DNA from: Lottia gigantea
Lineage: Eukaryota; Mollusca; Gastropoda; Lottiidae
Length of the DNA stretch: 64,000 nucleotides
Assembly (NCBI RefSeq): GCF_000327385.1
Contig: NW_008709919.1
Location: 915,195 to 979,194 of the forward strand
Direction: 5' to 3'
Part shown: positions 37,524-51,500 of the stretch, piece by piece
Layout: each line of letters opens with the position of its first letter
How positions within the stretch are numbered: the stretch's first letter is position 1
The notes under the pieces: generated by a model
Databases searched by the model: none
The model's input: the letters and a program-made list of their open reading frames with translations, nothing else
Told to the model about the DNA's origin: nothing
Program-made: the position numbers and the translations under genes

Positions 37524-37871
37524 TTAAAGGGACAGATGTGCCGTTTTGAGGGGTTGATTTTAGTCTTGAATATATGTTAATAGTTTTCAGAAGTATTACA
37601 AATGTACGAAAATCGCATAATTCCTTTAAAAATACTTCAAACTAGGAATTTTACTCACTATTTCTATATATGTCTACTATATATCACAAAGTATCTTAAA
37701 TTGTCGATTTGTCATTTTAATATTCAAACGCAGATAATCCTGGACACACATGGATTTGAAGGCTAAAATTTTGATGGTTATGTGTTAACACTGATTGGCT
37801 TAGCTAAAAAATTCCCGTTTCTGAGACTAAAGTACGATTGGTCAGAACGAACGGTGCACATGTCCCTTTAA
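37524..37871 (+). mobile_element. MITE family A, copy 2 (TTAA-flanked)
   Basis: 348 bp, bounded by TTAAAGGGACA and TGTCCCTTTAA, with TTAA at both ends. The interior is highly similar to the copy at 38923 over its whole length (AATACTTCAAACTAGGAATT, TTCAAACGCAGATAAT). No coding capacity. Confidence 0.88.
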
Positions 37872-38922
37872 CATATTACAAGTACAATCAATATTGTATA
37901 AAAAAATTAATTTGATAACTGAAAATAATGGTCCTCCCTAAATTACTTCACCAAAAGTTTCGATTTGAGCTAGGAAATTGACATACACGGTCAATTTGAA
38001 TCATTCCATTTCCCCACATGAAGCTGCTTAAATATATCTGATTCATGACATCATCAAACATGATACCATATCATACTTCCTGTTGTGAGAGCTTGTTTTA
38101 CACAGTACACAGATGTTTCTGATATAAACCCGACACCAGGATAGCTGGTAGTGGAATGCAGACTTAATTGACTAATATGTTAGACTCACTACTATACAGG
38201 AGACAAAAGATAAAATCTTAAAAGTCATAGATGTTGAAACCAAAAACCCTTATCAATAAATAGATGGGACAGTTTATCCAAATAGCTTCATATGAGTAAC
38301 TTGTGGATTGAGAAAGGTTGCCTACACTCATATATTATCTTGCATTTTTCACATGTTTACATATATACAAAACAAAACCTATAAATGGCTACATGCCGGA
38401 GTGTTGATTAACTGATTCAAAAAACGTGTAAAATCATGAATATTTAATATTATGGTTTAAAATATGAGTCTTACCTACTAATCAGAGTAGAAGTTGTTTT
38501 TGGAAGGGTGAAAGGGTCAAAGAGGCAATGCCTACAAGTTTAAATGACAAACTGGCAAACTCATTGAACAGGAGCCAAAATATCTTAATCTTTTTTCCTA
38601 AAAACTGTATATCATGACATGACATTTGTGACATGAAATTTTGCCTCAATATTTCTCAACAAAATTAACAATTTATGGAACATTTACATTTTGATGACAA
38701 ATTAAAAAAAGTTCAGAAAAACATATTTTTTGTAAGGATCCTTTTGTTTGACTTTGTTCATTAAAATGGTAAAAAAAAATGTACAAATGGTTATATAATA
38801 GAAGAAAAAGCAGATATTACATAATGAACACAATTCGGAGAAAAACAGTTCGAGATATATTTAAAAAGAAGCAAAAAATATTTGATACATACAAATTTAC
38901 ACCAAGAAGTATCCATTTTAGG

Positions 38923-39275
38923 TTAAAGGGTCAGGTGCACTATTTTTGGGAGGTTGATTTTAATCTTATGGAAATATATGTAAATAGTCTCCAGAAGTAC
39001 ACAAAAAATCACGTAATTCCTTTAAAAATACTTCAAACTAGGAATTTTACTCACTATTTCTATATATGTCTTTTTTGTATATATCACAGAGTATCTTAAA
39101 TTGACGAGTCATCATTTTAACATTCAAACGCAGATAATTCTGGACACTCATGGATTTGAAGGCTCAAATTCAACGTTGAGCTTTGACCACTATATCTGAT
39201 TGGCTTGGCTAAAAAATTCCTGTTTCTGAGACTAAAGCATGATTGGTGAAAATAATGGTACACCTGTCCCTTTAG
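38923..39275 (+). mobile_element. MITE family A, copy 3
   Basis: About 353 bp in the same orientation as the copy at 37524 and 1.4 kb from it. The left end is TTAAAGGGTCAGGTG and the right end CACCTGTCCCTTTAG, so the inverted repeat has point changes and the right TTAA is altered. Confidence 0.85.
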
Positions 39276-40586
39276 GGAATTGAAAGGTACATCTTGTTTT
39301 AAAATAACTGGAGCCAAACCACTTACTTAATTCCAAAATATCCATTACATTTGTGAAATTTTTAAGAAATTGCATTTCAATCCAAAACTGTGTTTTGTTG
39401 ATTGTCTTTCATATAAGACATTTTAGCAGTAAAAACATGGAAAAAAATATTCCTCATATTGCTTCAAAATTTACAGTTTGCTGGCATAAATGAATGGATT
39501 TGTTCATGTTCACAATAGAATTACCAAAGGCTACAACCAATTAGTTATTTTGAAAGATTCACCAAAATTTGTTGGCAACAAATACCAACCACTCAGTAAA
39601 CCGAAAGATATTTAGCTAAATAACAGATTTGCCAATATCATTCACAGAGCTTAAAATTTCTTACCAAAATAATATATACAACATATTTATATAATATTAA
39701 TAGTACCAAATTCTAAGTCAATTTTTAAGCAGTTAGGTCATTTTGGTGCAGTTGAGTGGTTGGAATTTTATACCAACCCAACTTACTTTTCACATACAAG
39801 CAAAGGACACCAACCTTCTTTTAAGTAAGTATAAGATGTGGACATCCTTATAATTCGTTTAAAAATACAAAATATACAGATAAAACAGGGCTTATTCTTA
39901 GAATTCTCCTATGGACCATAGGTAGTCAGGGCACTGGCTTTCCTATTAAGCTATTAAGCAATATAAAAGTAAATGCCTACAGCCTATCAGTTTCAAGCTT
40001 TCAAGGGAACCCATGTAATATCCATTGTTGAAAATTGGTACTTGTTCACTAATAAATTTTGGACATCACCTAGGCTATGAATTTTCAATGACAAAAACAG
40101 GCTTGAAGAGTAAAAGTGGGTTTATACATTGATCTTAAAATATCAATATAATAGTCTAAAAGCAAGATTAAAACCAAATGGTATGGAGAAAAGAATTTTC
40201 AAATTCGAACTGTTTTTGAAAAAGTTATAACCACATTCCTTAAACAAGGATTACTCCATTTATAGACATTAATATGAAAATCAGTTCACCATAAATTTCT
40301 ACAAATTAATAAATTACTGGCAATAACCAGATAGGACTAAGTCAAGATTCCTGTTACTATAAAGCTGGCACACACCCCCTTTAAAATCAGGCAGCATATT
40401 TGTGGGCATTTTCCAAGTACTTAAAACACAAATGAAATCAAATAGATTTTTGTCTCCCTTTAAGTTAAGAAGACCATCACTAACATTTTGAAGAATTAAG
40501 GAAGTCAAAATGTAGCCACAACTGGAGAGCACCAAGAATAAGCCCTGAAAAATAATTTATATATAGAAAATAAATGTATCACAACT

Positions 40587-41970
40587 TTAACTTGAACCTC
40601 CTTCTTGAGTCACAATCACTTGTATAACATTTCCTTTGGGTATTTTAGCATCTTCAATACGTAACTTATCACTGAGCAACTTGCCAGCAAAATACCACCT
40701 TTGTCTTAACACTTCCACTCCCTCTTCTTCAAAAATCCTTTTTTTCAATTTGAGCACAGAATCTGTAGTACGCACATAAAGTTTGATATCTTTGTTGGTT
40801 GTGGAAAGTCGGAATTTGATTGGAATTTCAATGCCAGGAGAGGAATTGGCATCAGTTTCTTGTCCAGTGTCACTTTCACTGAGTTCATCTATAAGATTTG
40901 TTGGAGCACTTAAAACATAAACAGGCAATTGATACCGATTTCCTAGTTCATCATAACAGTCCATTAATGTTCCTGAAAAAAAAAATCAACCTAAACATCA
41001 AACACCATAAATATCTTAGAAATTACACGGTAAGAATGACATAGACATAGAAAGATAGATATGAAAATTTTCTAACCTTGGGTCTCAAATCTATAATGCA
41101 TTTATCTGATTACTGAAAATTTTCATTATATTTTTAAATTCAATCAACTTTAAGCTATGACATATATGGTGTCAAGAGCTATACAACTGTCTTGAAATCG
41201 TAAAGTAATCATTTTGATCAAAGACTGTTATTTCCTAAAGGAGCGCTTACCATGAGGCAATGATATGTTGGCGCCATCCACTATCGCTTGAGCCATAGCA
41301 TGGTCACCTGTTTCTAGAGCATAAGCAGCTGCTTTTAAAGCATCCCATATTTCTTTTCTTCCTTCAAATGCTGGTGCAGTATCCCAAAATTCATCTCTTT
41401 TACTTCTTAACTGTCCATCTGTCAGAGCTATATCGCTTTTCCATTTTGGTTTCTCTGGTTTTAAGGGTTGGTTTCTTCCAATGGACACTGTAACAATATT
41501 CGATTTATCATTATGTTTTTCAAAATATTATGGTGGAATTAGCTTACAGTAATGAATCAAATTAAACACATTCTGCAGAGTTTTATTATATTCTTCCATG
41601 TATTCATGTGTTAAAATCAACAATGACATTGCAAAATGTAAGCTTATCAAGTTTGAGTTAAAAAAAAATTAATATAGGCAAAGTGTCTATGATGAAGTGA
41701 CTGTGTACTGGTAGTGTCTAACAGTCCAAGAGCCATTATTTTCAGGAACCCAGTGAATAGGTTACCCAACTCTGTCTAAAAAGATAGACAGTTAAAAGTA
41801 TTGAAAGATACATCTTCCAACAATTATATAAAGGCTTCAAATGTAATTTACACTATTGCCCAATAAATAAAGATAATAAAAAATGTAAACAAAACAAACA
41901 AACCTGTCATGTCAGAAGATTCGCCTGATGGTGGGCCATTATCTCTATGCGCCCCAATGCACCCTCCCAT
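40587..41970 (-). CDS. UBTD2: Ubiquitin domain-containing protein 1/2 (UBTD)
   Basis: A small ubiquitin-like adaptor; vertebrate UBTD1/2 bind E2 enzymes and affect p53/MDM2 and YAP turnover. Three exons on the minus strand: 41904-41970, 41251-41487 and 40587-40972, phases 1 and 1, giving 229 residues (human paralogues are about 227-234). The N-terminus [10 protein letters not shown] keeps Gly2 and Cys4, consistent with lipid anchoring. The UBTD core is nearly unchanged from vertebrates ([51 protein letters not shown]). A C-terminal ubiquitin-like fold follows ([20 protein letters not shown] to [13 protein letters not shown]), with no C-terminal Gly-Gly, so it is not a conjugated modifier. It lies head to head with MMS19, with 542 bp between start codons. 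The N-terminus looks more like UBTD2 than UBTD1; it may be pro-orthologous to both. Confidence 0.96.
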
Positions 41971-42512
41971 TCTGGGTGAGAGCTAGGGAAGCTAATTGTC
42001 TTTTGAAACCTGGAAATTTGGCAGAATCTAGTCTTTATTTTGCATCCATCGATTTATTATTTACTTCACCTTTTCCTTATAAAAATGACGTCAAACAATG
42101 GTTGCACTTTCATTGGGTGAAATTAATCTTTTTTTTTATTATTCCAATAATCTTTGAATATCTCTCTCGTAGTTATTTCCTTAAAATTATGTATTTGAAT
42201 TAGAGATATTAAATATATCTTATATCATTATACTTCATTTTTCTATTATTTTCTTGTTCTTCTGCGGAGTATGTAAACAGGTGGGCTTTCTAAAAATTTG
42301 GGAATTCCGAATCCTGATGTAAAACGAAGAAGTTAGATATTTATCTTTTTTTCTCATTATTCTTATGCATACTCCCACCAGTATCATTTGATCATAACAT
42401 GCTCTTGTAAGTTAGATACACCTACGTCTAGTAATTGTTAGATTTCGCTGAATACCGAAATACTTTAATTTCGTTTCAGAGTTATCTGAACAAAAACTTT
42501 GAAAAATCCAAT
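41971..42512. promoter_or_regulatory. Divergent UBTD-MMS19 promoter region
   Basis: The 542 bp between the two start codons must hold both 5' UTRs and both promoters. A full cAMP-response palindrome TGACGTCA lies at 42086-42093 and an inverted CCAAT box (ATTGG) at 42112-42116, about 115-145 bp upstream of the UBTD start. No TATA box is obvious for either gene. Transcription starts are not known. Confidence 0.65.
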
Positions 42513-45500
42513 ATGTCAGCCACCATGTGGAAAGAATTTTGTAAACAATTTATTGAAGGACATAATGATATTATGCCCGAAGAAGTGCAAAAAGGTAGCA
42601 AATCATGAACATACACCATAGATTAGTCATAAATGACTCTACCGTTTACTATCACACAAGTGTTTCATAGCTGATAGTTGATAATGACTAATTCTGCATT
42701 CAAAATAGCCTCTACTTTCGCTTTTTAATCTGAAAAAGCAATTAAAGGCCTTGCCTGTGGTGAAAGTTTAGATGGGCTGCATCATTGATTATAAGTTTTG
42801 TACTGTTTTCCAAGGTGTTACAAGTTTTTAAGTTACCATTTTTTAAAGTCAAATATTGACAATACTTCTTTCAAATCCTGCTTAGCCTTGAGTTAGAGAA
42901 GTACACATTGAAAAATAAGGTTGATGATAATGAATATAACCGAGATTTCTTCAAAATTTACACCTTGTTTTATTTTTCAGAACTTTGTAATGGGCAGATC
43001 AAATTATTGGAATTTATGGAACATTTAGGGTAAGTTTTTTTTTTGTTATAAAAATATATTTAAGATAATCTTTCATTGGTTTGTTTGCAGTAACTAAAAT
43101 TGAAACACATTATAATTTTTTATTACCGTATTGCTTACAGGCCTGAATTACAAAATAAAGACAACAGTGTAAGAGGCAGGGCCACCCAAATTGATAGGAG
43201 ATGTACTACATTCTATACCTACAGATAATGACACTCTTTCTCAACAAGAGGGTAAGACTTCAAGCCAACATATTTTGACCTTAGAACAGTATACAAGCTT
43301 CAAAATAAAAGAGATATGGCTTTTTTGCTCCATCAGCTGAAAGAATTTTGGTTATCTATCCATGTCACTATTCAAATTTGAAATCTGACATCCAGTTCTC
43401 TCACTCACCAAAACGTGATACATATTGTGGAGAAGATAAAAATTATAAGGCTTTATCCTTTTAACCCTTTAAACCCTGAGTATGAATAAAATGAAATTTA
43501 GATCATATAAAGTCTTGTAGAAACTATTGACTTAATCATCTCTTGACTATGTTTTCAACAAAGTGGGTATTTATTTTATTTTTAGTGACTGTACTATGCA
43601 GATTTCTGTGTGATAAATTATCTGATCATCATTCTATACAACCACCAGCAATATATGGTTTATTAGCATTGGTAAGTTAGCTTTGAGCTCTTGAGTCCAA
43701 AATTCAGCTTAAAGCTAAGAGTTTATTGAATTGAAATCTGNNNNNNNNNNNNNNNNNNNNNNNNNNNNNNNNNNNNNNNNNNNNNNNNNNTGGCCAAACC
43801 TTGGCATTGATCTTCTGGATTATTCATACCCATTAACAGCTGAGTAATCGTTAAATTCCAAACATCTTATAGGTTAATTATGATAACTTGGCAGAAGGCT
43901 GTGCTGAAGAAATTTGCAGGCAGATTTTCAAAGAAGTGCAGAATCAGACCTTGAGTCAATCAGATAGAAATAATGTGTATAAGATAATATATCTGTTGCT
44001 GTCCAAAAGACTTGGTGGTAAGCTTAAAAATCTGTTGTTCTGTTTTTATTGAAAACACTGCTGATGCTAGTCTCTGAAGTTCATTATGGCCAAGCAAGTT
44101 AATAGCTAGCAAGTCTCTTAAAATTTTCAACCTAATTTTATAGTTTCTTGCTTAAATAACAAGGTTAAATACTCCATATTATTTGTTCTCGAATGATGTT
44201 GAATGATCTGTTGCTATGGTTTCCAAATTTAGAATTACAATCTATGAAGAGTGATTTTGTTCATGGATACATACAAACTATGGATGCAGAGAAAGATCCT
44301 AGGAATTTAATTCTAGCCTTCCAGATTGCACGGAAAATTATTGATAACTTTTCTCTTGGTGAGTTGAAAACCATTGTTTCTAATATTAGAGGCAGGTCTA
44401 AAAATTTAATTCTGGTTACAGTTATTAGTTGCTGGTTACAGTCAACATATGTTTCAGATACAGTATTTATCACCAGAAGGCTGCTTTCAAAGCTCAAAAG
44501 TTAAAAAATTGTCTGGTACTATAGTCAAACTTGTTTAAAGCAAGCCCTCAAGAGACTGCTGAAAATTCGTTGCTCACTGAAGGTGATTGCTTAGTAAAGG
44601 GTATTGAGTGAAGGTGTATGTGATTGTACAGTCATAAAATGGATGTTCAATGGCTGCATCAGTACCCTACTGATATTGGAATTGGAATTTGACTTTTTGG
44701 GACATACGTTTAATTCATTGAAAAAGTTCAGTCTTGTAAAAAATTTCCCTCATGACACACTGTATGTTGTTATATTTAGGAGTGTTTGTAGAAGAGATGT
44801 TTGAAGTAGTGTCTTGTTATTTTCCAGTCAGTTTTTCACCAGTAGGTACAATAATAAATATATTGAAGGGATACAGTCGTCTAGATTTTTGATTTGACAG
44901 ATGGTCAAGTCCATTGTTTTTTTTACAAATTAACGAATACTCGCTAATTTATCAGCTGGTCCTTAGTCAAACTTGGAAATTACCAGACAAGTATTGTCAT
45001 GAAATATTGATGCTCTTACTGACTGATCAACACAGACAATCAACTAGATGTACTGAAATAGTTTTAGCAGTTTTAACATCGATACCGAAGAGTTTTTGTT
45101 TTTTTGGGAAAGGAAAACCTAAGTCAAACAGAAAAGTAAGATGTCCCAAATCATTTCATTTCTTTTTAAATAAATTCGCAAATTGTACACTGCATGGGGA
45201 TTTCTATTCTAGCCACCAGACAATCCTCATGGTATAACCAAGCAAGATTTAGTATTGTCTTTAAGGTCCTGTCTGTCAGCTACACCATTATTTAGTGAAT
45301 ATTGTTTACCATTATTATTAGAAAAATTAACCTCAGATATAACTTCAGCACAGATTGATTCCTTACAAACTTTGGTAAGTTAACATAAAATATTATTTGA
45401 TATACTTGCTTCAACTGTGTCACCTTTTAGAACTAAAATTTAGGTTTGCTTGCAAGCATCATCAAATGAAGTTAAAATCTGAAATAATCTGAAACATGCA

Positions 45501-48500
45501 TTGAAGAAGTTACGTCTTTTTCAAATTTTGTGGTTTATTTTCAATATTTGGGTCAGGGACAATAACTCTGTTTCTAATCATCAAAAAGTGCTCAAATCAC
45601 AGTTGATTATCTTAGCATTTTATGACTAGTAACAAATTTCATCACCATTGATTGGAAACTGTTGATTCTACAAGGTTTACAATTTGATGTGAACAGACTG
45701 ACTGATGGAAAAACAAAACAAAAAAGACTTTTTGACCTTTCTTGATCGGTCACTTATCGGAAATTCTCTTCTAATTATCAATTAATTATGGACATGTGAA
45801 ACAAACAGGTAATTTTCCAAGTCATAAGAACAACACTTCTTTCTATTCATATAGTATTAGCATCTTCATTGTTATAAATGAAAATAAGGGAACCCATCTT
45901 TAATCATTAAAAAAATCTATTTATAGGCAGAATGTGCCCCTGTGTATGGTACAGCAGCATTAAAGGAATATATATCGTCATTTTATTCTTGTCTCAGAAA
46001 AGAGGTAGGTTGGTGGTATTTTGCTCATATGGCATTTGAAAGATTAACTTTTGTTTCGCTTTGACATGTAAATCATAGTCATCTGTTTTAGGAACATTAT
46101 GATGAAGCAATTTGAAGGGCAATATGCAAAATTAGAAATAAATATTCAAAAATGTTGGTGTTTATTTTTGCACAACTAAAAACATAACAACTTTATAAGG
46201 ATTTCGTTTTTAATAGTTTTAGTATTCTTAAAATTAACAGCAATATAATTTTAGTTTAAACTTTCAGTGAAAGGGACACATGTATCAAATTTTGGTCCAT
46301 CGTGTTCTTCAATTTGAGCATCTAACTTTCCTAGCCTACTTAAAAAATCGAACCCCGATTCACTTACAAACTATTATTATTTTATTGCCTGCTGTAGGTA
46401 GTAGATGGTGATAGTGAAGAAGTAAAGAGAGAATCATTAAAATGTCTGTCATGTTTAATATCAACTTTATCTACGGATATTACTGACATCTCTTCATCAT
46501 CAGTTTTAAAATCTTTCATTGAGGAAATTTTCTCTGGTAAGTTAATGGATTATCTAAGCTATCAGGATAGTCTTTTCAAAGAACTGAACTTTGGCTATCT
46601 GTACCACTTTTCACAATTTAAATTAGAGTTTATTTTGATGTAGAGAAAACAATCAATGAATTACAATGACAGTTTATGGTTCCGTTTATAAATGTACAGA
46701 TACACATTAACTATCTAGAAAATCTTTATGTCTTACTTTTTTTGTTTTTCCCAGAATACAGAATCTACATATTAAAATCAGATGTCAAAATATTATATAA
46801 TGCCAGTTCCTTGCTACACTGTATCTGTGATGCCAACTCTATAGCTTGCTGTATGGTTTTAGAAACTGCTGTACCATTAGTATTATTACAGTATAATAAT
46901 CAAACACAGGTAAAATTTATATATATATTATATTATTATAACCTTATTAAAACAGTAAATATTTCTGCTATATCATTAATATTTCTGCTATAACATTATT
47001 AGAACAGTAAATATTTCTGCTATAACATTATTATGACAGTAAATATTTCTGCTATAACATTATTATAACAGTAAATATTTTTACTATCATTATTATAACA
47101 GTAAATATTTTTACTATCATTATTATAACAGTAAATATTTTTACTATCATTATTATATCATAAATATTTTTACTATATCATTATTATAACAGTAAATATT
47201 TTGCTATAACATTATTATAACAGTAAATATTTTTACTATAACCTTATTAGAACAGTAAATATTTTTACTATCATTATTATAACAGTAAATATTTTTACTA
47301 TAACATTATTATAACAATAAATATTTTTAATATAACATTATTATAACAGTAAATATTTTTAATATAACATTATTATAACAGTAAATATTTTGACTATAAC
47401 CTTATAAGAACAGTAAATATTTTTACTATAACATTATTATAACAGTAAATATTTTTACTATAACATTATGATAACAGTAAATATTTTTACTATAACATTA
47501 TTATAACAGTAAATATTTTTACTATCATTATTATAGCAGTAAATATTTTTACTATCATTATTATAGCAGTAAATATTTTTACTATATCATTATTATAACA
47601 GTAAATATTTTTAATATAACATTATTATAACAGTAAATATTTTTACTATAACATTATTATAACAGTAAATATATTTTTACTGTCATTATTATAACAGTTT
47701 ATATGATTACTATAACAATATAATTACAGTAAATATATTTACTATAACATTATGATAACAGTAAATATTTTGACTATAAAATTATGATAATAGTAAATAT
47801 TTTTACTATAACATTATGATAACAGTAAATATTTTTACTATGAAATTATGATAACAGTAAAGATTTTTACTATAAAATTATGGTAACAGTAACATTTTTA
47901 CTATAACATTATTTTAACAGTAAATATTTTTACTATAACATTATGATAACAGTAAAGATTTTTACTATAACATTATGAGAACAGTAAATATTTCGACTAT
48001 TTGTTAAATGTTTTGAAGTAGACGTAATATTAGAAAATAAACACTATTATAGATATATTTAACACAGTTTTAGAATGATGATCTAAGCTGTTTATTTTGT
48101 AGATTAATTGTAGACGATGTTTAATAGATATTTTGAATATGTTTATATCCTGTGCAGCTAGACACAATACAGAACAAGGTAAATTCACTTTAAAATCCTT
48201 TTTGATAACAAGTTGAAGCTTTTTAGATGTATCTCATAATATTCAAATGCAAATGTATTTTGAAAATTTCTCAACTGTTTTCATCAAAAGTTATGATATT
48301 TAAACATTTCAGTATTAAAAATCATACTAATACACAAAGCAGACCTAATATCAACATATACAGAATTGCTCCTCGCGAGAGACAAGGATATCAGTTGCTA
48401 TGGTATCCGAGGTGTGGCAGCCATCTTGAAATGTAACAATGTTTTGTCAGAATCTGAAGCTGAGTTGTTCAGCAAACATATTGCTACTATTCTCTTATCA

Positions 48501-51500
48501 AATTCAGATAAAAAGATTCGGTAGGTTTGCTTAAAAGATTTTTTTACTTATGTACTTTAAAAGAAAATTTAAAGTTTGACAAGTATTTGATAGCTCATTA
48601 TTTTGAAAACACATGACCTCTCTGTCAGTCCATTGACAATTGCTCATGGGTCATGGGCCATATAAAGTGGATCAATTTTTGGGAAGTTGGCCATTTGACA
48701 AAATTTGACAAAAAACTAAGATATATTTTTGTGTAGATTATGACTTTAGCATCAATTCGTGATTTGGCCCTGTGGTGCCATTTTAAGAAAAATAGGTGGT
48801 AATTCAAATTTCTGGAGTTGCCAACCTTCAAAATTTTCTGAAAGTCTATATTGATATATGTTAATTTGTTTTTAACGTTTATTGTTTTTTAATATCAGAA
48901 ATGAATGTGTAATAACAGTTCAACTATTAGCTAGTCAATTTCCTGTCATTGTTAAAAGTGAAATTCAAACCAAGTTGATAGAGAAGCTAAATCAAGGTAT
49001 GCTACATTTCACTGATAGAGGATCAGAAACTTTTGTTTTTTTTGATATTTAATGTCATTTTAAGCACTAGCAAGGCAGTTTATGCTCACTCTTCAAGAAC
49101 ACCTGATGCCATTTCGTGACTAAGTCTGTCAACTTGACATCCTTTTTTTTAGAGAGTCCAATGAACTAATATTGTTAACTTGTACCCTTTAACAGTGTCA
49201 GCTCTGAAGAAAAAAGGAAATTTGACTAATTCGAGACCATCAGGCTTCTATATTTTGGATGCAATCAAAACCTCCATAAAAAATTACAAGTTGTCTTATT
49301 CAGCAAGACTGTGCCACTTAAAGAATCTTTTGATGTTGTCTTTTTGTAGATCAAATGGAAATAGATGGAGATTCCAGTGTAAGCAAAGAAGATTTAATGG
49401 GCATTATTACATCTATATCTCATCATAAATTACTTCTCACAGATATCACATACTTTATATTTCTACAACTAAATCAACAGAAAGGTCAGTATTATTACAT
49501 TTATATCTCATCATAAATTACTTCTCAAAGATATCACACACTTTATATTCCTACAAGTAAATCAACAGAAAGGTCAGTATTATTACATCTATATCTCATC
49601 ATAAATTACTTCTCAAAGATATCACACACTTTATATTCCTACAAGTAAATCAACAGAAAGGTCAGTATTATTACATTTATATCTCATCATAAATTACTTC
49701 TCACAGATATCACACACTTTATATTTCTACAACTAAATCAACAGAAAGGTCAGTATTATTACATTTATATCTCATCATAAATTACTTCTCACAGATATCA
49801 CATACTTTATATTTCTACAACTAAATCAACAGAAAGGTCAGTAATATTACATCTATATCTCATCATAAATTACTTCTCACAGATATCACATACTTTATAT
49901 TTCTACAACTAAATCAACAGAAAGGTCAGTATTATTACATCTATATCTCATCATAAATTACTTCTCACAGATATCACACATTTTATATTTCTACAACTAA
50001 ATCAACAGAAAGGTCAGTATTATTACATTTATATCTTATCATAAATTACTTCTCACAGATATCACACACTTTATATTTCTACAACTAAATCAACAGAAAG
50101 GTCAGTAATATTACATCTATATCTCATCATAAATTACTTCTCACTGATATAACACACTTTATATTTCTACAACTAAATCAACAGAAAGGTCAGTATTATT
50201 ACATCTATATCTCATCATAAATTACTTCTCACAGATATCACACACTTTATATTTCTACAACTAAATCAACAGAAAGGTCAGTATTATTACATCTATATCT
50301 CATCATAAATTACTTCTCACAGATATCACATACTTTATATTTCTACAACTAAATCAACAGAAAGGTCAGTATTATTACATCTATATCTCATCATAAATTA
50401 CTTCTCACAGATATCACACATTTTATATTTCTACAACTAAATCAACAGAAAGGTCAGTAGATATCAAACACTTTATATTTCTACAACTAAATCAACAGAA
50501 AGGTCATTATTATAACATTTATATCTTATCATAAATTACTTCTCACAGATATCACACACTTTATATTTTTACAACTAAATCAACAGAAAGGTCAGTACTA
50601 TTACATCTATATCTCATCATAAATTACTTCTCAAAGATATCACACACTTTATATCTCTACAACTAAATCAACAGAAAGGTCAGTATTATTACATTTATAT
50701 CTTATCATAAATTACTTCTCAAAGATATCACACACTTTATATTTTTACAACTAAATCAACAGAAAGGTCAGTAATATTACATCTATATCTCATCATAAAT
50801 TACTTCTCACAGATATCACACACTTTATATTTTTACAACTAAATCAACAGAAAGGTCAGTAATATTACATCTGATCCAAATTTTGTGTAAATGTTACAGT
50901 ATATATTTTACTGAATTTTCAGATAAAATCTGTTCAAGTGAAGTGCTGACATCATGTTTATGTTCCATGGTGGAAAATAATAAAACTAATGGTGATGTAT
51001 TGGACTATACTAATACATCAATAGTACCAAATATATTACAGTTAATAGTTGACCAATACCAGAGCCTAACATCAAATGATATTGAGCACCTAGCTACCAT
51101 ACTAAGAATCTCTTGCACCAACAGTTCAAGCAGGTATGCTAATTGCTATCAATTATCTTCAGGTCTTTTTGAAATAGCTTCTGCAGCTCGTTGACAATCA
51201 ATTTGAAGCTCAAAACAGTAAGCTTACATTTTAATTTTCTAATCAGTTTTCTGTTTTAATAAATCAGATATTACTGTCTCATTAATTATGACAACTCCAT
51301 TTTGCTTCATTAAACCTAGAACAGTTCGGAGGGAGTAAGACAGGAAAATGTGTTTCAACTCTCCTTGGACATTAAGTCAGGATCAGTAAAATGTGCAACT
51401 CCTGCATCATATCTTTTTTTCAGCATTTGCGAAGGTTTATATAAGCAGATAGTTGATTTATTTTTACATGGGAAATTAAAGGGAATTACTTTGAAAGATT

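Larger units (their letters stand above)
36534..40586. other. Intergenic/possible UBTD 3' UTR, AT-rich, two MITEs
   Basis: The poly(A) signal of the small coiled-coil gene is at 36595-36600. The remainder is very AT-rich, without supported coding sequence, and carries two copies of MITE family A. Part may be the 3' UTR of UBTD on the minus strand. The 106-codon open frame at 38779-39099 overlaps the second MITE and is not a gene. Confidence 0.55.

Noticed and set aside
38779-39099. 106-codon open frame (+)
   Set aside because: Overlaps MITE family A copy 3; Lys/Tyr/Phe-rich translation of AT-rich DNA.
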